NCBI GenBank assembly: GCA_009760855.2
Contig: WPIO01000102.1
Location: forward strand, 1 to 64,000
From: Cristatella mucedo
Lineage: Eukaryota; Bryozoa; Phylactolaemata; Cristatellidae
Direction: 5' to 3'
Length of the DNA: 64,000 bases
Shown here piece after piece: positions 58,337-64,000 of this stretch (its first letter is position 1; each line of letters starts with the position of its first letter). The notes under the pieces are model-generated. The model was not told where the DNA came from, did not search any database, and saw only the letters and a list, made by a program, of their open reading frames with translations. The translations under genes and the position numbers were made by a program.

Positions 58337-59791
58337 TTACTTCATCATGTTAAATAAATGATGGCCAACTTGCATCATGGTTGCATCTTGACCTATATTT
58401 GCAATAATTTGCATGCCAATTGGCAGACCTTCTGCCTTAGAAATACCAGCCGGAATGGACATTGCTGGCAAGCCGGCCAAATTTACAGGCACGGTAAGAA
58501 TATCGTTTAAATACATAAGCATTGGGTCGCTTATTTTTTCTTCTAATCCAAAGGCCAAATTTGGCGTAGTGGGACACAAAATTACATCAACCCCTTGAAA
58601 CGCTAAGTCAAAATCTTTTTTAATTAAAGTCCTAACTCTCATGGCTCTATTGTAATAAAGGTCATAATTTTCTGAAGCCAAAACAAAAGTTCCCAACATA
58701 ATCCTGCGCTTAACTTCTGCTCCAAAACCTTCAGATCTGCTTTTAATATAAAGCTCATCTAAACTTTTGATCCCTTGAGCGGCATAGCCAAATCTTATAC
58801 CGTCATATCTTGCTAAGTTAGAAGACGCTTCTGCGGTTGAAACCACATAGTAAACAGTGATGGCATGATGACTATGGGGCAGTGATATATCTACAAGATG
58901 TGCTCCATCGGCTTCTAATTTTTGCATCGATTCTTCCCATTTAGACATAATATCTGGATGCATTCCTGATACTTTGTATTCTTTTGGAATTCCAATGCGC
59001 AATCCTTTAATTTTTTGATTTAATTTTGCGGCAAAATTGTTACATCTCGGGCCTTCATTTGGCAAAGATGTCGAATCTTTTGCATCGTGAAAAGATGCAA
59101 TATTTAATATCTCGGCCGCATCTTCTACGGTGTTAGTCATAACGCCCAATTGATCCATAGAGCTTGCATAGGAAATCATGCCAAATCTGGAGCAAGTTCC
59201 GTAGGTTGGCTTGACCCCAACTAGCCCACAAAATGCCGCTGGCTGCCTAATAGATCCACCAGTATCCGTGCCAAAAGAAAACAAAGCCGACCCCTCTGCC
59301 ACAGAAACTGCCGAGCCACCAGAAGACCCACCAGGAACTAGTGGCATTTCTGGCTTTAGAACATTTTTATATGGATTAATGCAGGGGCCGTAAAAACTAT
59401 TGATGTTGGCAGATCCCATCCCAAACTGATCCAAATTAGCCTTACCAATCATAATGTATCCATTGTTTATTAAAGCCTGCGTTGAAGAAGATTCATAAGG
59501 GGCAATAAAATTAGCCATCATTTTAGAGCCACAGGTTGTTAACACTCCCTTTGTGCAAAATAAATCTTTTATAGAGCCTGGCACGCCATCTAGGGTCAGG
59601 GGTGTATTGTCTTCTATTCTGGCCTGAGATGCTCTAGCTGCATTTAGAGCGATTTCTTCCGTTACTGTAATAAAAGAATTATTTTTGTTGGCTTTGGCAA
59701 TGTCAAGGCAATGTCTTGCAATCTCAACGGCACTAACTTTTTTGGTTTTTAATGCGTTTTTTAATTCAGCTATAGAGTTAAATAATTTCAT
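58337..59791 (-). CDS. gatA: glutamyl/aspartyl-tRNA amidotransferase subunit A
   Basis: GatA is the glutaminase subunit of GatCAB, which turns Glu-tRNA-Gln (and Asp-tRNA-Asn) into the amide form. The 484 residues have the amidase triad: Lys75 in VPGSIKDLFC, the cis-Ser156 in VPGGSSGGSAVS, and nucleophile Ser180 in GTDTGGSIRQPAAFCG. Length normal. It lies between pheT (12 bp) and leuS (8 bp) in a tight leftward operon. gatC and gatB are not adjacent. Confidence 0.97.
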   Translation of the reverse strand: MKLFNSIAELKNALKTKKVSAVEIARHCLDIAKANKNNSFITVTEEIALNAARASQARIEDNTPLTLDGVPGSIKDLFCTKGVLTTCGSKMMANFIAPYESSSTQALINNGYIMIGKANLDQFGMGSANINSFYGPCINPYKNVLKPEMPLVPGGSSGGSAVSVAEGSALFSFGTDTGGSIRQPAAFCGLVGVKPTYGTCSRFGMISYASSMDQLGVMTNTVEDAAEILNIASFHDAKDSTSLPNEGPRCNNFAAKLNQKIKGLRIGIPKEYKVSGMHPDIMSKWEESMQKLEADGAHLVDISLPHSHHAITVYYVVSTAEASSNLARYDGIRFGYAAQGIKSLDELYIKSRSEGFGAEVKRRIMLGTFVLASENYDLYYNRAMRVRTLIKKDFDLAFQGVDVILCPTTPNLAFGLEEKISDPMLMYLNDILTVPVNLAGLPAMSIPAGISKAEGLPIGMQIIANIGQDATMMQVGHHLFNMMK

Positions 59792-59803
59792 GATTCTTTA
59801 TAA

Positions 59804-62356
59804 TTAATTTAATACGCCCCTCAAGATTCCACCATGATCTTGAACTAATTTTTCCGCCTGTAAGAAAATTTCTTGCAATTTTTCACTAGGAATTCCCGCT
59901 TCGCAGGCAAAAAATATTTTTATCATAACCGACTGCAGTCCAATTTCTTGCAAAGATATTTTTTCCGATATTTTATCAACATTTGCAATAACATCTGCCT
60001 GAGATCTGAGGTTTAAGTTTTCAAATTGGTATAAGCTGTTGTTTTGCAATATTTTTTCTGACATTTCCTTATTATTTACCAGCAAAATAAAATCAGATTT
60101 TGCTATTTTGCCTTGATATTTTTCAATCAAGGCAACTTCAGATATTACCTCTGGCCAAATATTATCAATTTCTTTTAAGATAGATTCGATGTTGCAATCT
60201 TTGGATAAAATTAAACTTAATTCCTTGCTTATGTTGTAAGTTTTATTGGCATGTACGGTTTTTTTATTTGCATAGTTTTGCGCTAAAAGCCAAAGAGCCT
60301 CTAGATTTATTTCAAAAAAATAACCACCGTTTAGGATGTCGAAATCTTTTTTTAGCATTTCTGGGTGCAGTGCGCCAAATGTGGCAATTTCCTCTCCATC
60401 ATAAAAGCAAGAAAAGGCAGCGAAAGGATGGGCATAAGGCTTGATAAGTGGCTCGAAAATCAGATCCAATGGAGATATTTTATTTGCACTAATTATAGCG
60501 ATAATTTCCAATATGTCCTTCTTAATATCAAGAACAGAAAAGTCTCTAGAGATTGAAACATGATCCTGCAAAACCACCTTACCAAACCTGACTCCAGAGC
60601 AAAAAGTTGGTTGCCGATGTAATTGTTTGCCACGAAAAAGCTTTCTTACCTCAAATAAACTACAGCTTTCTTGGTTGTATTTATTTTGATTATACTGGAT
60701 ATTTAGAAGTAATGATGGTAAGGCAGAAGATGACAAAATATCTTCATTTTGATTGATAGGATTGCTTAATTTTACTACCTCACCATCGAAAAAAGATTTA
60801 TTATGAATTTCTGAAATGAAAGGCAAATTATATACCTCTTGATAGCCCCTTGAGCTGGCAATTTTTTTACACAATAAAATGGAATTGTATGTTTTATTTG
60901 GTGCATTTGTTGCAAAAACTGGTGCAATTTCTGGTATTTTATCTAATCCAATAAATCTAGCAATTTCTTCCGTAATATCGGCACCAATTTCCAGATCATG
61001 CCTGTGATGCGGGGTTGTAATTGTGAGACTTTCGCCAGATTCTGCAATTTTACAGCCAAGTCTGGTTAAAATAGAGATCATTTCTGCCGGACTCGAGTTT
61101 ATACCGATTAATTTTTGAAAATCTGAAATTTGATAGTGAATTGTTTTAGTCTTTTTTTGTAAGGTTCCGGCTGTAATAAAGTTTTGTAGATGGCCTCCAG
61201 CTATCTTAATAATTAACTCTGCCGCCATTTTTAATGCGTCGCCAATAATACTATAATCTGTACCACGTTCCGATCTAAATCTTGCATCTGAAATGATGTT
61301 TAGTTTCTGCCCCGTTGAAGCAAAATTCTCTGGATCTGAGTAGGAAGATTCTAGTAAAATTTCTATAGTATCTTCAGTGATTCTGCTATTATTTCCACCC
61401 ATAATGCCAAGTAATGATATTACCTCTTTTTCGTCTGCAACAACCAGCATTGATTCATCAAGTTGATAATTGAGATCTTTTAGTAAAAGCGCCTGCTCTT
61501 GGGATTTTGCACGGCGAATTTCTATAGCACCAAAAATTTTTTTCTTGTCATACGCGTGAATTGGAATGCCGGTCACAATGGATACATAATTTGTAACATC
61601 AACTATAGCGTTAATGCTTTTAATATTTTGGATTAATAAAATATTTCTTAACCAAGCTGGAGATTGCACGCAGCGAGAATTTTCTATTAGGGCATAATTG
61701 GCCATAACTGACGAGTCAACTTTAACTGACAATCTAGATGAGCTTTCCTCCTTTGGCACTAATGTTGAGTTATTAAAGAGTTGATTTAATGGTCTGGAAA
61801 AAAAAGTTGCCAACTCCCTCGCCAATCCGTAGGCAGATATTAAGTCCCCTCGGTTGGGAGTAATTTTAACCGATATAACAATATCATCTTGAAACAATGC
61901 CTCAGAAAAAGATCTACCGGCCTCCAAATCAGATTCCAGCTCTATTATTCCGCCATCAAGAGAAGAATCTTTTAAATTTAGCTCGCTTGCAGAACATAAC
62001 ATTCCATTACTTACAACTCCACGGATAGGATTGGACTTAATTATAAGGCCAGAATTGGGTACTATGGTTCCAACTCTTGCCAAAGCCACAGTTATGCCGG
62101 CTCTTGCGTTGGCAGCACCGCACACGATCTGAAGCGTTTCCGTTCCAGTAAAAACCTCACAAACCTTTAGTTTATCTGCGTTTGGATGCTGGTTTGCTGT
62201 TGTAATTTTGGCTATAATTATATTTTCATAAAGATTTTTACAGTCCAAGATATCCTCAACTTCTGTGCCTATAGAATCTAACGCTTTGGTTATTTTTTCC
62301 AAAGATATTTGTTCTAGATCAACGAATTTTTTGATCAAATTTAAAGATATTTGCAT
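59804..62356 (-). CDS. pheT: phenylalanyl-tRNA synthetase beta subunit
   Basis: PheT forms the alpha2-beta2 PheRS with PheS, which is not in the window. The 850 residues show the N-terminal EMAP-like tRNA-binding domain (AKITTANQHPNADKLKVCEV), the B3/B4 editing domain (KITPNRGDLISAYGLARELA and IVDVTNYV), and a B5 domain near residues 410-480. A catalytic-like core follows, and then the C-terminal FDX-ACB domain (SKELSLILSKDCNIESILKE). It is about 50 residues longer than the usual 790-800. It starts 12 bp after hemJ. Confidence 0.96.
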   Translation of the reverse strand: MQISLNLIKKFVDLEQISLEKITKALDSIGTEVEDILDCKNLYENIIIAKITTANQHPNADKLKVCEVFTGTETLQIVCGAANARAGITVALARVGTIVPNSGLIIKSNPIRGVVSNGMLCSASELNLKDSSLDGGIIELESDLEAGRSFSEALFQDDIVISVKITPNRGDLISAYGLARELATFFSRPLNQLFNNSTLVPKEESSSRLSVKVDSSVMANYALIENSRCVQSPAWLRNILLIQNIKSINAIVDVTNYVSIVTGIPIHAYDKKKIFGAIEIRRAKSQEQALLLKDLNYQLDESMLVVADEKEVISLLGIMGGNNSRITEDTIEILLESSYSDPENFASTGQKLNIISDARFRSERGTDYSIIGDALKMAAELIIKIAGGHLQNFITAGTLQKKTKTIHYQISDFQKLIGINSSPAEMISILTRLGCKIAESGESLTITTPHHRHDLEIGADITEEIARFIGLDKIPEIAPVFATNAPNKTYNSILLCKKIASSRGYQEVYNLPFISEIHNKSFFDGEVVKLSNPINQNEDILSSSALPSLLLNIQYNQNKYNQESCSLFEVRKLFRGKQLHRQPTFCSGVRFGKVVLQDHVSISRDFSVLDIKKDILEIIAIISANKISPLDLIFEPLIKPYAHPFAAFSCFYDGEEIATFGALHPEMLKKDFDILNGGYFFEINLEALWLLAQNYANKKTVHANKTYNISKELSLILSKDCNIESILKEIDNIWPEVISEVALIEKYQGKIAKSDFILLVNNKEMSEKILQNNSLYQFENLNLRSQADVIANVDKISEKISLQEIGLQSVMIKIFFACEAGIPSEKLQEIFLQAEKLVQDHGGILRGVLN

Positions 62357-62368
62357 AAAAACACAGAC

Positions 62369-62806
62369 TTAAAGATTTTTTAGAGTCACTACCAAAATAA
62401 TTGCAATCACCAATATTGCAGGCACCTCATTAATAATGCGATAAAATTTTTCTGAATATTGATTTGTTCCACATAAAAGTTTTTTTCTACAAGAGGAAAA
62501 AAAACCATGCATTCCAATCATCAACATGGCGAGGCTAAATTTAATATGCAACCACACTGGAGCAGAAAAGGCTCCGTTAGCAACAAATAAAATCAATCCA
62601 GTTGCAAGACTAACTATCATGGCGGGATTTATGATTATAGAAATTAATCTTTTTTGCATAGTAATTAACATTTGCACACAATCTGGTTGATGGATGTGTT
62701 TTACATGGTAGGCAAAAAGCCTTGGCAAATAAAGCATGCCAGCCATCCAAAATATTACAAACATAATATGGATCGACTTTATAATTAGATAGGTCTTGTA
62801 TTCCAT
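62369..62806 (-). CDS. hemJ: protoporphyrinogen oxidase HemJ
   Basis: HemJ (former UPF0093) oxidises protoporphyrinogen IX in organisms lacking HemG and HemY. The 145-residue protein has four membrane helices and the conserved SIHIMFVIFWMAGMLYLPRL near the N-terminus with its essential His. It also has NPAMIVSLATGLILF, the HIKFSLAMLMIGMHGF helix with a second His, and RIINEVPAILVIAIILVV at the end. The length is normal for the family. Its start overlaps the end of the MFS gene by 22 bp, and pheT follows 12 bp on. Confidence 0.96.
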   Translation of the reverse strand: MEYKTYLIIKSIHIMFVIFWMAGMLYLPRLFAYHVKHIHQPDCVQMLITMQKRLISIIINPAMIVSLATGLILFVANGAFSAPVWLHIKFSLAMLMIGMHGFFSSCRKKLLCGTNQYSEKFYRIINEVPAILVIAIILVVTLKNL

Positions 62807-63993
62807 ATTTTTTTATTTAACAAATAAACTACATAACAACATGCCGCCATCACAAGATAAGTTGGCACATAGAGGCTGGCTATGGTGATATATTTTAGAT
62901 GCAAATATTTTTGTGCAAAATTATTAAAATAGGATGACAGGGCACCGGAGATTGAGATTATTGCTGTGACGGCTCCTATCCAAGTGGAGTGGTGTTTGCT
63001 GATGGAAAAGTTGCAAACATTTATCGAAACATAGGGAAAAATTAAGGCACCAGCAAGTCCAAAAATACCATAGCCAATTTTTATTGCAGCAATATTTACA
63101 GCAGTGTAGCCATATAATAATAGCTCATGAGAAATGGCGCCGATAACAAAACCCAATGAACAGGTGATAATTGGCGGCCAGCGTTTAAATAATTTGGCCT
63201 GAATGAGAGAAAAAATACTCCCAGAAATCATAAAAATAAAAACCATATAACCAGGTGATAGGGCTATATTTCTTTCGGCTATTGCAAGGGGAATTGATAT
63301 TGTGGTTGCAAAAGTGCTGATTGATATTACCAACACAACCATCACAGAAATTATTAGTGAAAAAATTCGGCCTTGCCTGATATCGGTAAAAGTTGGCTCT
63401 GTTTTGATAAAATTTAATTTATTGTTCTCTTGTTTGGATAGATATTTAGAAACATATGGTGCTAATATTGCCGGTATAACATAAAGCAATAATGTAAATT
63501 TCCAGTTGATTTTGGTCAGATAGTCTCCGGTTATTGCATATAACGCACTGCATAGATCTATAATGGCATGACAGGCTGAAAACATAAAAATTTGCTCGCT
63601 TGGTTCGCAGTGCTTATCTATAAACCGCATAGAACCAACCATAACAACGCACACATTTATTCCAAGAATCATTCTTATTGCAATGAAAATCCAAATATTA
63701 TTTGTAGAGGCTAAGGCTACAGCATAAAAGGCTATTAAAATCATAGAATATTTAATTGCTTTGGTTAGTGATGTTTTTGCCAACCATATGCCAACGGGAA
63801 TTCCAAGCAACGCAGTAACTAAAGATGGTGCACCCATTATGGCAAATCCGCACCAATTTTTATTTAAATTTGGACTATAGGCGGAAAAAAATTCATGCAT
63901 CTTTACCAATGCTGGTATCAAGGGTGCAGAAATTAAACTATAAACATGCAAAGCAAAAAGCAAAGCAATTCTAAGATGAAATATTTGTTTCAT
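62785..63993 (-). CDS. MFS transporter, substrate unknown
   Basis: The 402-residue protein has about twelve hydrophobic helices in two halves. The first half has the MFS loop motif region near GIPVGIWLAKTSLTKAIKYS, then MILGINVCVVMVGSMRFID. The second half repeats the pattern after a basic central loop (SKYLSKQENNKLNFIKTEPT), with AKLFKRWPP before the next pair. Rickettsiales use many MFS proteins to import host metabolites. Its overlap with hemJ hints at a link with tetrapyrrole or iron supply, but co-location in a mixed operon is weak evidence. The ATG at 63993 is 7 bp from the window edge; its promoter is outside. Confidence 0.85.
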   Translation of the reverse strand: MKQIFHLRIALLFALHVYSLISAPLIPALVKMHEFFSAYSPNLNKNWCGFAIMGAPSLVTALLGIPVGIWLAKTSLTKAIKYSMILIAFYAVALASTNNIWIFIAIRMILGINVCVVMVGSMRFIDKHCEPSEQIFMFSACHAIIDLCSALYAITGDYLTKINWKFTLLLYVIPAILAPYVSKYLSKQENNKLNFIKTEPTFTDIRQGRIFSLIISVMVVLVISISTFATTISIPLAIAERNIALSPGYMVFIFMISGSIFSLIQAKLFKRWPPIITCSLGFVIGAISHELLLYGYTAVNIAAIKIGYGIFGLAGALIFPYVSINVCNFSISKHHSTWIGAVTAIISISGALSSYFNNFAQKYLHLKYITIASLYVPTYLVMAACCYVVYLLNKKIWNTRPI

Positions 63994-64000
63994 TTATTTT

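Noticed and set aside
1..64000. rRNA genes, RNase P RNA, tmRNA, prophage or plasmid functions
   Set aside because: Their characteristic sequences or gene sets were looked for by eye and not seen; a covariance-model search would be decisive for the RNAs.

Overview
The window is AT-rich and comes from an obligately intracellular alphaproteobacterium of the order Rickettsiales; I cannot fix the family from sequence reading alone. The pointers are: a rickettsial-type VirB3 and a 1138-residue VirB6 of the rvh type IV secretion system (T4SS), at separate places; typical alphaproteobacterial IscS, HemJ, HemD, AtpI/AtpB and MidA proteins; split operons; about three quarters coding by my sum of the coordinates; and long T-rich spacers with gene remnants. 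No rRNA, prophage or CRISPR array was seen. Three tRNA genes are present: Asp-GTC, Thr-GGT and Gly-GCC.

Layout. 1-5 kb holds a long spacer and a 748-residue repeat-bearing, probably membrane-anchored protein of unknown function. 5-10 kb holds trhO, midA, rpmG, tRNA-Asp, hemD, rpmF and tRNA-Thr. 10-14 kb holds an orphan virB3 and the leftward run TauE-like / atpI / atpB / SH3 protein. 14-21 kb holds trxA, ispG, dsbD, mgtE and a CinA-type protein. 21-29 kb holds a 936-residue coiled-coil protein divergent from virB6, then a decayed region with a 196-bp tandem repeat. 29-34 kb holds iscS and bamA. 34.6-38.7 kb is a 1357-residue protein with a 153-bp tandem duplication. 38.8-45.5 kb is a rightward block: hemH, rsmE, rpsF-rpsR-rplI-proS, ruvB. 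46-48.5 kb holds tRNA-Gly, an exported HAD-like protein and a decayed IS1-family element. 48.7-54 kb holds two putative outer-membrane proteins, an ABC-2 exporter pair and a helical-repeat protein. 54.7-64 kb is a tight leftward operon, MFS transporter-hemJ-pheT-gatA-leuS.

How the parts relate. Housekeeping dominates: translation (three synthetases, GatA, five ribosomal proteins, RsmE), late haem synthesis (hemD, hemH, hemJ), Fe-S supply (iscS), envelope assembly (bamA, dsbD) and ATP synthase. The accessory part is secretion and surface: VirB3, VirB6, several large lineage-specific proteins without recognisable domains, and two OMPs. The most unusual signals are (i) ribosomal proteins S6 and S18, direct neighbours in the small subunit, both with long N-terminal extensions; (ii) a LeuRS of 1204 residues with large insertions in the editing domain and before KMSKS; (iii) repeated short tandem duplications (63, 90/123, 129, 153, 196 bp) in both live accessory genes and remnants; and (iv) two giant, probably secreted proteins, one of them next to virB6.

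Limits: all family assignments are from motif and pattern recognition by eye, without any database search; residue positions are approximate unless a motif is named.
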